From the NCBI GenBank assembly GCA_965212505.1, contig OZ243123.1, positions 2,604,001 through 2,668,000 on the forward strand: 64,000 nt of DNA, written 5' to 3'. The notes beneath the pieces were generated by a model that ran no database searches, had not been told where the DNA came from, and was given only the letters and a program-made list of their open reading frames with translations. The stretch is from JAHEKO01 sp965212505 (GTDB lineage Bacteria > Acidobacteriota > Thermoanaerobaculia > Multivoradales > JAHEKO01). Numbering within the stretch: position 1 is the stretch's first letter; each line of letters starts with the position of its first letter. This document shows, piece after piece, positions 6,876 through 16,081 of the stretch. The translations under genes were made by a program, and so were the position numbers.

Positions 6876-9419
6876 CTAGTTCCAGTCGAAGTCGTACCGA
6901 AGGCGGGCGTAGTAGTACGCACCGTTGAAACCGAACGGCGAGAACTGACTGTAGCGGTTGCCGACGCCGGAGCGGGCACCCACGTTCTCGTCGGGGGTCG
7001 TGTCGAAGATGTTCTGGGCTCCGATGGAGACCGTCACATCCTGTGCCGCGAAGGAATAGGAACCCTCGAGATCGACAAGGTGCTTGCCGCCGTAGGTCGC
7101 AACGTCCTCAGAATCGAACCAATCGTCGTAGTAGCTGATCCGACCGAGGAAGCGCCAGTTGTCGCCGAGGGCGTGATTGGCGGTAAACGTGTATCGCGTC
7201 TCCGGAAGGGCCTCTTGCAGCTCGCGAATTCGCGTCTGGTCGAGGGTCGCCGGGTTGAAACGCGTGACCTCCGTGTCGGTCTGGTTGAACAGCAACGAGA
7301 AGTTGGTGTTGCCACCCAGGCCGGACGGCGTCCAGGTCGCCACGATGTCGACACCCTGCGTCTCGGTATCGAAGTCGTTGGTGAAGAACCGGAAGTTCTG
7401 AAGGTTCCCGGCGCTGGTGATGCCCTCTGCGATCAGCGCGTCCACCTCATCCTGCTCCAGCGAGAAGAGCTGGGTCTGGGTGATCCGGTCGTCGAGTTCG
7501 ATCTGGAAGAAGTCGACGGTGAGCAGGAAGTCGCCGTTCTCGTACACACCACCGATGGCGATGTTGGTCGACTCTTCCGGCTCGAGCGGCTGGCCGCCAC
7601 GAAGCTCGGCGACACGGGACGTCGGCGGAATCGTGCCGTTGTTGACCAGGTCCATCAGGACGAGGTCGAACTCGGTCGACACGTTGAACGCGTTCGACTG
7701 ACCCGGAGTGGGAGCGCGGAAGCCGGTGCTGAATGCGCCGCGAAGCTGGAACTTCTCGCTCAGGCGAACGCGACCGGAGATCTTTCCGTTGGTGGTGGTA
7801 CCGAAGTCCTCGAAGTCCTCGAAGCGAACGGCCACACCCACGGTCCACTTGTCGTCGGCGCTCGAGCGCTCGACGTCACCGTAGAGAGCCCAGTTGCTGC
7901 GGCTCCAGCTGCCGGCCGCGATCGGGCCGAAGCCCGGGAAGCCGTTGGAGGCCGCCGAGAAGCCCTGGTCGACGAGCGGGCCGAGCTCGTAAGACTCGAG
8001 CTGACCGATGCCGATCGTGAACTGCTCCTCACGCCACTCGAGACCACCAGCGACGTTGGTCTGGTCGTTGAGCGGGTAGGTGACGTCGAAGTTGACGTTC
8101 AGGTCTTCCTGCTCGTACAGCCCCGGGTCGAACGACGTCGGGGTGTCGGGACCAAGCGATGCGTTGACCGTGTTGAAGATGAAGAAGTCCACCTCGTTGG
8201 TGCCCTGACTAACGCTCACGTCCCAGCCGAGGCCGTTGTTGAGCGAGCCGCGCACACCAGCGGTGATCGCGATATCGGTGACGTCACCGCCGAAGTTCGG
8301 GGTGAAGCCGCCCGGGAACAGCTCCTGGAAGGAGAAACAGTTCGGGTCGTCGAACACCTGCTGTAGCGGACCCGGATCGGGAACGTCGTTGATCACCGCA
8401 ACCGTCGGGCAGCCGTTGCCGTCGTTGGGAGTGAGATCACCAATCAGAAGCGTGTCCCCGCCGTCGCCGCTGAACACCGAGCCGCGGGTGTTCGGGTTTC
8501 GGAAGAAGAAGCCACCGGTAACCTTTTTGGTGACGTAATTGGTGTGAGCGTAGAGCTGTTTGCCACCCTGGGTGACATAGCCGAAGTTGCCCCAGAACTT
8601 GAGGTCGTCTTCGATCTCGGGCGAGCCCCAGATCTGCGCGGGGTTCGCCACGGCGGTGTTGCCGGATGCGATCAACGCTGCGGCGTCATCGCGCTGCAGG
8701 CTTCGCGAGGTCGGGTCGCTAGCGCCAAACTCGACACTCAGGTTGGCGAAACCGCTATCACCGAGGGGCAGGCCGACATTGCCTGCGATCGAGTACGCGC
8801 TACCGTCACCCTCCGAGTACTCACCCGTTCGGATCTCGATCGAGCCGCCGTCGCTGGCGTCCTTGAGCATGAAGTTCATCACGCCCGCGATCGCGTCGGA
8901 GCCGTACTGCGCCGAAGCGCCGTCCCGCAGGACTTCGACCTGACGCAGTGCAATGGCCGGAATGGCGGAGATGTCAGCACCCTGAGCTCCGTCTGCGACG
9001 CCGTTGCCGAGCCAGTAGATCACTGCGGCGCGATGGCGACGCTTGCCGTTGATCAGGACCAGCGTGTGGTCAGGCGCCAGGTTCCGCAAATTTGCGGGAC
9101 GCACGACCGTAGCCGCATCACTGATGGGCTGCGTGTTGACGTTGTAGGAAGGGGCGAGCGTCCGCAAGAGCGTGCTGACGTCGGAATCTCCCTGCTTCAC
9201 AAAATCGTCTGCCGAGATCACGTCGACCGGCACCATGGACTCGGTGGCCGACCGGCCCTCGGTCCGCGTTCCGGTGACGACGATGACGTCAGAGAACTCT
9301 TCTTCAGCCTCGCCGTCGGCGTCGGCGGCGTCGTCCTGCGCCAGGATCGGCTGCGGGGCGAGCGCCAACAGCGCCAACATCACGAGGACGAAGGCTACGA
9401 ATGCATTACTCCGCTTCAC
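6876..9419 (-). CDS. TonB-dependent outer-membrane receptor
   Basis: 847 residues from GTG 9419, chosen because GGGAGG sits 7 bases upstream and the signal peptide (MKRSNAFVAFVLVMLALLAL) starts there; the open frame itself reaches further upstream. After the signal comes an acidic stretch and a Ton box (DVIVVTGTR). The plug domain follows (STLLRTLAPSYNVN, TLVLINGKRRHR, VEVLRDGASAQYGSDAIAG), then a long 22-strand-type barrel ending in YARLRYDFDWN with a terminal aromatic pattern. Such receptors take up siderophores, cobalamin, sugars or peptides with energy from TonB; the substrate is not readable here. The gene lies downstream of an ArsR-type regulator on the same strand. Confidence 0.9.
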   Translation of the reverse strand: MKRSNAFVAFVLVMLALLALAPQPILAQDDAADADGEAEEEFSDVIVVTGTRTEGRSATESMVPVDVISADDFVKQGDSDVSTLLRTLAPSYNVNTQPISDAATVVRPANLRNLAPDHTLVLINGKRRHRAAVIYWLGNGVADGAQGADISAIPAIALRQVEVLRDGASAQYGSDAIAGVMNFMLKDASDGGSIEIRTGEYSEGDGSAYSIAGNVGLPLGDSGFANLSVEFGASDPTSRSLQRDDAAALIASGNTAVANPAQIWGSPEIEDDLKFWGNFGYVTQGGKQLYAHTNYVTKKVTGGFFFRNPNTRGSVFSGDGGDTLLIGDLTPNDGNGCPTVAVINDVPDPGPLQQVFDDPNCFSFQELFPGGFTPNFGGDVTDIAITAGVRGSLNNGLGWDVSVSQGTNEVDFFIFNTVNASLGPDTPTSFDPGLYEQEDLNVNFDVTYPLNDQTNVAGGLEWREEQFTIGIGQLESYELGPLVDQGFSAASNGFPGFGPIAAGSWSRSNWALYGDVERSSADDKWTVGVAVRFEDFEDFGTTTNGKISGRVRLSEKFQLRGAFSTGFRAPTPGQSNAFNVSTEFDLVLMDLVNNGTIPPTSRVAELRGGQPLEPEESTNIAIGGVYENGDFLLTVDFFQIELDDRITQTQLFSLEQDEVDALIAEGITSAGNLQNFRFFTNDFDTETQGVDIVATWTPSGLGGNTNFSLLFNQTDTEVTRFNPATLDQTRIRELQEALPETRYTFTANHALGDNWRFLGRISYYDDWFDSEDVATYGGKHLVDLEGSYSFAAQDVTVSIGAQNIFDTTPDENVGARSGVGNRYSQFSPFGFNGAYYYARLRYDFDWN

Positions 9420-9557
9420 GTTTTGGCCTCCCTGAATGAGGTACTGATGCCCGAACAAGTTCTGCCACAAACGCAACCTCTCTCGCACAGCGCGAAAGAG
9501 CGAATAGGGCCGCACTCGTTCTTAACTGTTTAACTTACCAATTGGGCGTTCCAAGGG

Positions 9558-9980
9558 TCAATTCGGGCCGTTGAGCCACAACTCCCTCGCCGCCCCCCGC
9601 AGCGTCCGCGAGCGGCGAGTCGGACGGCCCGGCCTGGCCTCGTCGCCCGGCTCCAGCTCTCGTCTGCGGAAACGCGCTACGAAGGTGTGCAGCGACCTGT
9701 GCAGCTCCTCGGCGTCCAGACCGTAGTAGACACACTGACCGGCTCGCTGGCGACGGACGAGTGCAGCGTTCTTCAGAATCGCCAGATGACGCGAGATCGA
9801 CGGCTGCGCCAGATCGAACTCTGCGGTCAGTTCGCTGACCGTCAGTTCGCCCTCGCTCAGGAGCTCGAGAATCCTGATGCGCGTCTCGTGAGACAACGCT
9901 TTGAATACTTTGAGTTCCTCGGAGCTTCCGAGGCCTCCCCGCAGCTCTCCCCCACTGGAGACGGAAACGGGCTTCGACAT
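9558..9980 (-). CDS. ArsR-family winged-helix transcriptional regulator
   Basis: 140 residues from ATG 9980, preceded by AGGGGG at 6 bases; an upstream GTG at 10025 is possible but adds a non-conserved tail. The core (about residues 20-100) is a typical ArsR winged helix: VFKALSHETRIRILELL, then the recognition region FDLAQPSISRHLAIL, then the wing RRQRAGQCVYYGL. No ArsR metal-site ELCVCDL motif is present, so metal sensing is not indicated. The C-terminus is Arg-rich. Being upstream of the TonB receptor on the same strand, it may control that gene, but this is only positional. Confidence 0.85.
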   Translation of the reverse strand: MSKPVSVSSGGELRGGLGSSEELKVFKALSHETRIRILELLSEGELTVSELTAEFDLAQPSISRHLAILKNAALVRRQRAGQCVYYGLDAEELHRSLHTFVARFRRRELEPGDEARPGRPTRRSRTLRGAARELWLNGPN

Positions 9981-10246
9981 GTTGTACCCCCTGCTCGGTG
10001 CCGGCGCTCCGAGAGAGACGACCAACGATCACGCCATCGAACGACGCGTCCGATCGGCCGAGCTCCCTCGACCCGCCGAGTCCTCAATATTTAATCCGAG
10101 TCGCCGTTGCCGGCCCCCGGTTCTTCACCGTGCAGACGGTCTGAGCCGTCGGCCTCCCCAGCGAGGCCCTGAATACTTCCTCTCGAGCCGAATGCCGGGG
10201 GAGCCTTTCAGGACGTTACCACGCAGGGCACGCTGGACCGCTCCGC

Positions 10247-11605
10247 CTAGCTCTCCTCGAGCTGATCCATGGCCGCCTGGCAATCGAGAGCCGGGTAGCT
10301 CCGGTTGTTCTCCGGATCGGGAACGGACGTCGGAGAGGCCAGCAGCGCCTGCTCAATCTCCTTTGGCGTCGCGTCTGGGAAGAGCTTCTGCAGGAGAGCC
10401 CCGCAGCCCGCAGCCATCGGCGAGGCGAACGACGTTCCCACCACGCTCGAAGCACCGCCCCCTACCGCTGGCAGCGTAATCAGATAGCCGGGAGCGACGA
10501 GATCGGTCTTCTTGCTCCGACTGGTCCAACAGACGAGCGAGTTGGGCTCGGCCGCCGGATCGGTGCAGCTGTTGAACAGGTTGACTCCGAAGTCCTGGTC
10601 GTAGACCGCCCCCACAGAGATGACGTCCTTGATGCAGGCCGGAGAGCTCATCTTTCCCGGCGTGCCGTCGTTGCCGCTTGCGGCAAACAGGAGCGTCCCG
10701 TTCTCTCGCAGCCCTTCGACCAATGCCGAGTAGGCCTTGTTCGTGGCCCCCTTGGAATCGCAATTGCCGCCGTAGCCGACGAGGCTACCGAAGCTCATGT
10801 TGATGACCTCGACCTCCGGCATGTCGGTCAGGATGTAGTCGAGCGCCGCGATTGCATCGGAGCTGTCGGGGCCCGTCTGACCGCCCATCTTGACCATCAG
10901 TAGCTTCGCCTTGTGGGCGACACCGCGCGGAGCCACCTTGCCCCGCGAGACGATCGTGCCCGACACGAGCGTGCCGTGACCGACATCGTCCTCGGCACTC
11001 CCCCTGCCGGACTGACGGCTGCTCCCGTCGGGGCAGCAACCGATGCAGAAGCACTCCTGTTTCTTGAGCGGCTTCTTGATGTCCTTGTGATTCGTGTCGG
11101 TGCCGGAGTCGAGCACCGCCACCCAGACTCCCTTGCCGTTCTTGGCCGGCTTGCGAACGCTCGGGATGTTCGCCAGCGGCAGCGACTCGACGAGACTCCA
11201 TCGATTCTCGGCGGCGAGTCCCACCTGTGCCACGGTTGCGTCAGCGGCGAGAGCGCGCAACCCAGCTGCGGAGGTTTCGACCGCCATCGCCGCAATACTG
11301 CGGTAGCGACGCACCTCGCCCAACTCTCCCTCCGGCATGCGAGCCAGAAGCCGATCGCCCAGAGCTCGGAGCTCGTCGCGGGCGCCCGGAGACTCGAACC
11401 GCTTCGCCACCAACCCGTTCGACGATCCATCGCGCATCAGGACGATCGCTCGAACGCGGGGCTCTAGATCGAGAGCCTCGATCACCTCGGCGTCGACCTT
11501 GTTGGTGACCGCCAGCTCGAAGCGCTCGGTCTCGTTTAGAAGTCCAGATGCGTCGAGCGGCAACGCACCGAGGAGGGCGGGAATCAGCACGGCGAGAAAT
11601 CTCAT
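10247..11605 (-). CDS. Secreted subtilisin-like serine protease (S8 family)
   Basis: 452 residues, start set by AAGGAGG before ATG and a signal peptide (MRFLAVLIPALLGALPLDAS). Residues 22-150 look like an inhibitor I9-type propeptide. The catalytic triad is complete: Asp in VAVLDSGTDTNHKD, His in DDVGHGTLVSGTIV and Ser in GTSFASPMAAGCG. The oxyanion-hole Asn lies in AASGNDGT. An unusual Cys-rich insertion (ECFCIGCCPDG) lies between Asp and His, and further Cys in CDSKG, CIKD, CTD and CWT suggest several disulfides or a metal site in the exported enzyme. It ends shortly after the catalytic domain with no C-terminal sorting module. Confidence 0.92.
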   Translation of the reverse strand: MRFLAVLIPALLGALPLDASGLLNETERFELAVTNKVDAEVIEALDLEPRVRAIVLMRDGSSNGLVAKRFESPGARDELRALGDRLLARMPEGELGEVRRYRSIAAMAVETSAAGLRALAADATVAQVGLAAENRWSLVESLPLANIPSVRKPAKNGKGVWVAVLDSGTDTNHKDIKKPLKKQECFCIGCCPDGSSRQSGRGSAEDDVGHGTLVSGTIVSRGKVAPRGVAHKAKLLMVKMGGQTGPDSSDAIAALDYILTDMPEVEVINMSFGSLVGYGGNCDSKGATNKAYSALVEGLRENGTLLFAASGNDGTPGKMSSPACIKDVISVGAVYDQDFGVNLFNSCTDPAAEPNSLVCWTSRSKKTDLVAPGYLITLPAVGGGASSVVGTSFASPMAAGCGALLQKLFPDATPKEIEQALLASPTSVPDPENNRSYPALDCQAAMDQLEES

Positions 11606-11667
11606 TTGGCCTCCTTGTTGTTGGCGAGAGCCTACAGGACGCCCAGCTCAGCGCACGGCGACATCGG

Positions 11668-12267
11668 TCACTCCCGCAGAGCGATCGCCAGCGAGGCGCG
11701 AACTCGCGCGACGGCGTCGTCGAGGGCCTTCTGCGCCATGTCGGCCACCGCACCGACATCGCCCGCCGCGCCGCCGGCGGTCGCATGGACAACTTCGGAC
11801 CAGAGAACCTCTCCGCTTTTGTTCCGCAACGTCAAATCCAGGCCGAGGCGAACCTGCTCGCCCGCAGCGCTGTCGATCTCTTCGAGAAAGAGGACGCGCC
11901 CGTCGAGCCGCGCGGTGTAGTCGATCGCCGGACGCGCCGGCTCGATCGAGCCAACCCCCGGAGTCCCTTGCAAACCGTCCGCGAACGCCAGCGCGATCTG
12001 CCGCCCGAGCGGCGACGCCCAGCGATGATACGCATAGAAGCCCACTTCGACCGCGTCGGTTCCGCGCCGGTAGACCAGTCGATCCTGATCGTACGGAGGA
12101 TCGACGGCGAACGACCGAACGCCGACGGCGAGTCCGACGCTTGCACTCGCTCTCTCGATGCCGGCCTTCCCGCGCAGCACGTAGTAGTGCGTCTCGGGCA
12201 ACGCTCCGCCCGCACACGCGCCGTGGAGGAGCAGGGCCGTCGCCAGCAGAAACAGTCGTCGAGTCAA
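11668..12267 (-). CDS. ABC-type transport auxiliary lipoprotein (PqiC/LptE-like)
   Basis: 199 residues. The lipobox LLLHGAC places a lipid on Cys18, so this is a probable outer-membrane or periplasmic lipoprotein. The segment ETHYYVLRG followed by VGVRSFAVDPPYDQDRLVYR is characteristic of the ABC_trans_aux family that works with MCE transporters. It is the last gene of the Mla-type operon, and its start overlaps the stop of the MCE gene by four bases. It probably links the MCE ring to the outer membrane, the role PqiC has with PqiB. Confidence 0.83.
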   Translation of the reverse strand: MTRRLFLLATALLLHGACAGGALPETHYYVLRGKAGIERASASVGLAVGVRSFAVDPPYDQDRLVYRRGTDAVEVGFYAYHRWASPLGRQIALAFADGLQGTPGVGSIEPARPAIDYTARLDGRVLFLEEIDSAAGEQVRLGLDLTLRNKSGEVLWSEVVHATAGGAAGDVGAVADMAQKALDDAVARVRASLAIALRE

Positions 12268-13232
12268 CGGTTCTCCTCCCCGGGCTCGCGTTCCGGGGCA
12301 GCCGGTCGTCGAAGCAACAGGCTCGGACGCTCTTTGATGCTCTGTGTCATCGAGCGGAGGTTGGCGGCCGCTTCCCGGAGATCGCGGAACGTCGCATCGA
12401 TCTCCTCGGCGTTGAGCTCGAGGGTCGCTAGCGCGCCGTCGGCGGTGCCGATGGTCTGATCGGCTGCATCCAGGACCCCGGCCAGCCGCGAGCCGTCCTC
12501 GCCGACGGCAGCTCTCAAATCGCCGACCAGCCCTCGCAGCTCTGTCGAAAGCTCGGGAACCCCTCCGAGCCCTTCGCCAAGTTCGGTCGCGAGCTCGTCG
12601 AGATGCTCCGCTAGCGCCGTCAGCCGCTCTCCGACCTCTTCGATCGTCGGCTCCAACTTGGTGATCACTCGCGACATCGTGTCGACATTCTCGTCGGAGA
12701 GCAGCCGCTGCAGAGACGCCAAGAGCGGCTCGACCTCGGCCTCGACGCGCGCCAGAGTCCCCGACGCCTGGTCGAGGAGCTCCGGCATCCGGTCGCCGAC
12801 GACGGCCACCGCGTCGAGCGCCTGATTGATGTCACTGGACTCGGCGCCGACGATCCGGCTCCCCGCGCTCAGCACGGGCGCCTCCGGCGGCCCGGCGACG
12901 AGTTCCAGATAGGGCGCTCCGAGGAGTCCATCGGTGGTCAGGCGAGCGGTGCTCCCGTCGGTCAGCTCGACCTCCCGGTCGATTGCGACACGAAACAAGA
13001 CCGGCCGTTCGTCTCCCGGGAGGAGCTCGAGCTCGCGCACCCGTCCGACCTCGATTCCCGAAAGCCGCACGCGGTCGCCGCGTCGAACACCCCCCGAGCT
13101 CTTCATCTGGATCTCGAAGTCGCGTTGGTCGCCGCCCAGCGGCGAGCCGAGAATCCAGAGCGTGCCGAGAGCGAGAATCGCCAGCGCGCTCACCACGAAG
13201 ATTCCCGCTCGCACCTCGCTGCGGTCAGCCAT
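12264..13232 (-). CDS. mlaD: MCE-domain (MlaD-like) lipid transport substrate-binding protein
   Basis: 322 residues. One N-terminal membrane helix (IFVVSALAILALGTLWILG) is followed by an MCE domain at about residues 36-115, with GGVRRGDRVRLSGIEVGRV and the end DGLLGAPYLELV. The remaining 200 residues are mainly helical and amphipathic (repeated LxxLxxxL), as in longer MCE proteins where the helices form a hollow tube. It likely binds and passes phospholipids in the periplasm. It overlaps the genes on both sides (13225-13232 with the ATPase, 12264-12267 with the lipoprotein), so translation is coupled. Confidence 0.88.
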   Translation of the reverse strand: MADRSEVRAGIFVVSALAILALGTLWILGSPLGGDQRDFEIQMKSSGGVRRGDRVRLSGIEVGRVRELELLPGDERPVLFRVAIDREVELTDGSTARLTTDGLLGAPYLELVAGPPEAPVLSAGSRIVGAESSDINQALDAVAVVGDRMPELLDQASGTLARVEAEVEPLLASLQRLLSDENVDTMSRVITKLEPTIEEVGERLTALAEHLDELATELGEGLGGVPELSTELRGLVGDLRAAVGEDGSRLAGVLDAADQTIGTADGALATLELNAEEIDATFRDLREAAANLRSMTQSIKERPSLLLRRPAAPEREPGEENR

Positions 13233-14037
13233 CGGCCTCCTCCTCCGCGCCGAGGATCAGCTCGCGGAAGCGATCGTCGTCTTCGTCCTCGGCGTCGGGC
13301 TGACGATCGATGAATCTACGCACCCGAGGATTCTGGCATGCCCGAATCTCATCGGGTGTGCCGGAGACGAGGACCTTCCCCGCGTGAATCAGCGCCATTC
13401 GGTCGGCGATGGCAAAGGCGCTGTCGAGTTCATGAGTCACAACCACGAGCGTCACGCCAAAAACTTCGCGCAGTCGGATGAGGAGTCGATCGAGCCCTGC
13501 GGCGGTGACCGGGTCGAGGCCGGCCGACGGCTCATCGCAGAAGAGGATCTCCGGATCGAGTGCCATCGCACGCGCAAACGCGACTCGCTTGCGCATGCCG
13601 CCACTCAGCTGCGACGGCCGGAGTTTTTCGATGCCGCTCAGGCCGACCAGAGCGAGCTTGATCTGAACGATGATTCCCAGCGTCGATGGCGGTAGGTGAC
13701 TGAACTCGATGAGCGGTAGGGCGAGGTTCTCTTCGACCGTCATCGAGCCGAAGAGGGCGCCCGACTGAAACGCCATCCCGACCCTCTGACGAAGCTCGGC
13801 CAGACGGCCGGGCGGCGCCGCGAAGACATCGGTCCCCAGGACCGAGACGGTCCCATCGTCGGGTTGTTCGAGGCCCACCAGACAGCGTAGGAGGGTGCTC
13901 TTGCCGCTACCGCTGCCGCCCAGAATGACGAGCGACTCTCCCGCCGCAACCGAGAGGTCAACGCCATCGAGGATCGTCCGCGAGCCGAAGGACTTGCGCA
14001 GCCCGTGGACCTCCACCGCTGGGGTCGCCGCACTCAT
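13225..14037 (-). CDS. mlaF: Lipid transport ABC ATPase (MlaF-like)
   Basis: 270 residues from ATG 14037, which follows the permease stop by 2 bases; the open frame extends upstream but that part belongs to another frame. All ATPase motifs are present: Walker A GGSGSGKSTLL, Q-loop MAFQSGALFG, signature QLSGGMRKRVAFARA, Walker B EILFCDEPSAGLDP and the switch His in VVVTHELDS. The FQSGALF sequence and the absence of membrane segments match MlaF-type ATPases energising MCE transport. A C-terminal acidic tail (DAEDEDDDRF) follows. Confidence 0.9.
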   Translation of the reverse strand: MSAATPAVEVHGLRKSFGSRTILDGVDLSVAAGESLVILGGSGSGKSTLLRCLVGLEQPDDGTVSVLGTDVFAAPPGRLAELRQRVGMAFQSGALFGSMTVEENLALPLIEFSHLPPSTLGIIVQIKLALVGLSGIEKLRPSQLSGGMRKRVAFARAMALDPEILFCDEPSAGLDPVTAAGLDRLLIRLREVFGVTLVVVTHELDSAFAIADRMALIHAGKVLVSGTPDEIRACQNPRVRRFIDRQPDAEDEDDDRFRELILGAEEEADG

Positions 14038-14039
14038 CG

Positions 14040-14834
14040 CTACTTCACGAACAGGACCGCGGTGACAAAGAGGTCGACCGCGATGATCAGAACGATCGAC
14101 CGCACCACCGTCGTCGTCGTCGAACGACCCACCTCGTCGGCCCCACCCCGTGTCCCGAGGCCGCGTTGGCAGGCGACGAGACCGATCACTCCACCGAAGG
14201 CGACCGCCTTGAGTACGCCGCCAAAGACATCCTCGAGCGACAGCGCCGTCAAACTGGCCTCGAGGTAGGCGCCCCCGCCGAGCCCCAGCGCTCCGACACC
14301 GGCGGCGCAACCCCCCAAGATGCCGATGAGGTCGGCGAACAGGGTCAAGCACGGTACGGCGACGAGGAGTGCAACGATCCGTGGAACGACCAGAAAGTCG
14401 ATCGGGTCGAGGCCGATCACCTCGAGAGCGTCGATCTCTTCCGAGACCTTCATCGTCCCGAGCTCAGCGGCGATCGCCGAGCCGGCTCGCCCGGCGACGA
14501 GGATGGCGGTCATCAGAGGAGCCAACTCCCGCGTCACCGAAACCGCCACCAGATCGGCTACCAGATGAGTCGCGCTGAGCTGTCGCAGCTGGTAGGCCGA
14601 CTGCAAGGCCAAAATGATGCCGATGAGAGCTGCGATCAAGGCAACCAGGCCGAGCGATTCATTGCCGACTCGGATCGTCTGCTCGAGGGTCGCGCGGAAC
14701 CGGAAGGGCTGGCCGCGAAGCGGACCGAGCAGCACCTGTCTCGCCGAGGCGACCGCAACCCGCCACATACGCCCGGCCTCCGCGAGCTGCTCGAGCAGCA
14801 GGTCTCCAGCGCGCACCGAGGTGTCGCCGGCCAT
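14040..14834 (-). CDS. mlaE: MlaE-family lipid ABC permease
   Basis: 264 residues with five to six membrane segments. Diagnostic MlaE features are GIILALQSAYQLRQL, VTRELAPLMTAILVAGRAGSAIAAELGT (split here by function: the RELxPxxTxxxxAGRxG motif) and EIDALEVIGLDPIDFLVVPR. It sits in the inner membrane and moves lipid with the ATPase encoded just downstream. The gene starts at the stop of the STAS gene (shared base 14834), again pointing to translational coupling. Confidence 0.92.
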   Translation of the reverse strand: MAGDTSVRAGDLLLEQLAEAGRMWRVAVASARQVLLGPLRGQPFRFRATLEQTIRVGNESLGLVALIAALIGIILALQSAYQLRQLSATHLVADLVAVSVTRELAPLMTAILVAGRAGSAIAAELGTMKVSEEIDALEVIGLDPIDFLVVPRIVALLVAVPCLTLFADLIGILGGCAAGVGALGLGGGAYLEASLTALSLEDVFGGVLKAVAFGGVIGLVACQRGLGTRGGADEVGRSTTTTVVRSIVLIIAVDLFVTAVLFVK

Positions 14835-15196
14835 CAGGCGGTCATGGCCTGCTCGAGATCACCCCAGCAGTTGTAGCAGCGCAGGAGCGCGTCCTCGAGA
14901 CCGGCGAGTTCGAAGACGCGCCGCACCGACTCGTTCGGACTGACCAGGAAGACCGTCGGACCGTGATCGTGCGTGGCGACAAGTCCCTCGACGAGCACCG
15001 CCATGGCGGCCGTGTCCACTCGGCAGACCTCGTCGAGCTCGACCACTAGATTCTTGTCGCCACTGTCTCGGATCGCGTCGAAGAGCACGTCCCGCAAGTC
15101 CGCGGCTTCGCGGAACCCGATGACACCCTTGAGGTGCAGGGTTGCGGTAGCGCTCAGGGTCTCCGACTCGTACTCGGCGTCGAACGTCGCGTGCAC
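14834..15196 (-). CDS. STAS-domain protein (MlaB-like)
   Basis: 120 residues, one STAS domain. Visible pattern: ATLHLKGVIGFREAADLRD, then LVVELDEVCRVDTAAMAVLV (the position of the regulatory Ser/Thr is a Thr) and the end FELAGLEDALLRC. As first gene of the Mla-type operon it is most likely the MlaB partner that stabilises the MlaE-MlaF complex. An anti-anti-sigma role is the alternative, but the operon context argues against it. Confidence 0.85.
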   Translation of the reverse strand: MHATFDAEYESETLSATATLHLKGVIGFREAADLRDVLFDAIRDSGDKNLVVELDEVCRVDTAAMAVLVEGLVATHDHGPTVFLVSPNESVRRVFELAGLEDALLRCYNCWGDLEQAMTA

Positions 15197-15379
15197 GATG
15201 GAAGTCTAGCAGCGAGAGGCCCACGCACGGCGAGGTAGTATCGGCCCACCGCACAATGTGACGGGCTTCTACTGGAGCGCTCTCGGACGGCTCTGGTGGA
15301 AGATCCGAACTCTCGATCGCCGAACGCATCGGCAACCGGGGCGGTCAGACCTGAATCCAACCCCTAGAGGAGAGCAAAC

Positions 15380-15904
15380 ATGCCGCAAAGCCTGAAAGCC
15401 CTACTGTTCGTTCTGATCGGCGCCCTCTGTCTGGTCGGCTGCCAAGCCGCCGCCGACGGCGACGCAGCTCCGGCGGAAGAGCCGATGGCGGAGGTCGAGG
15501 CCGAGAACACTCCCGAGGAGCCGGCCGAGCCGACCCTCTACGACCGGCTGGGAGGCGTCTACAACATCGCGGCTGTGGCCGACGACCTGATCAACCGCCT
15601 GGCGGACAACGAGGCGCTCAACGCCAACCCACACATCGCCGCCGCGCGCGTGCCGGCGCGCTTCCCCGGCTTGAAGTACCACCTGACGGCGATGGTCTGC
15701 CAAGCGACCGGCGGACCGTGCACGTACACCGGCCTGTCGATGGCCGAGTCGCATGCGACGCTCGCCATCTCGGAAGAGGACTGGGCCCTCTTCGAGGCGG
15801 ACTGCGTCGCAACGCTGAACAAGTTCGGCGTGCCCGAGGCCGAGCAGCAGGAGCTGTTCGCGATCATCGGGTCGACCAAGGGCGACATCGTCGTCGCCGA
15901 ATAG
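15380..15904 (+). CDS. Lipoprotein with a truncated (2/2) haemoglobin domain
   Basis: 174 residues. GAGGAG lies before ATG. The signal peptide ends in the lipobox LCLVGC with Cys21 as lipid anchor, followed by an acidic Ala/Glu/Pro linker to about residue 50. Residues 52-174 form a group I truncated globin: YDRLGG at 54-59, GGPCTYTGLSMAESHATL with the proximal His at 125, and ISEEDW. Truncated haemoglobins usually sit in the cytoplasm; this copy would be exposed in the periplasm or at the surface. Binding of heme with O2 or NO is the family property; the exact role here is unknown. A strong hairpin terminator follows. Confidence 0.88.
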   Translation: MPQSLKALLFVLIGALCLVGCQAAADGDAAPAEEPMAEVEAENTPEEPAEPTLYDRLGGVYNIAAVADDLINRLADNEALNANPHIAAARVPARFPGLKYHLTAMVCQATGGPCTYTGLSMAESHATLAISEEDWALFEADCVATLNKFGVPEAEQQELFAIIGSTKGDIVVAE

Positions 15905-15926
15905 GCTGGCAGCGGAGCTGACCCGC

Positions 15927-15964
15927 GCCCGAGCCCCCTGCGCCTCGCGCCAAGGGGCTCGGGC
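15927..15964 (+). terminator. Hairpin terminator of the globin gene
   Basis: A perfect 11-bp stem GCCCGAGCCCC/GGGGCTCGGGC with a 16-base loop lies 23 bases after the globin stop. Only a short GTTT follows on the plus strand, so it may act with Rho or with partial efficiency. Confidence 0.6.
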
Positions 15965-16081
15965 GTTTGTGCGTTGAGGTAGAGTCCTCTCAGCATTCCA
16001 GAGAGTCTGCGTCACGATCGGTAGCGGCCCGCGAGGGCTGCGAGGAGCACCGTGGCGCTCAAAACGGGGAGGAGCCGAGAG

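Noticed and set aside
7080..8366. 428-residue plus-strand frame
   Set aside because: Antisense shadow of the TonB receptor with no domain or ribosome site.
11337..12431. 364-residue plus-strand frame, Arg-rich
   Set aside because: Antisense shadow across the subtilase and Mla lipoprotein genes.
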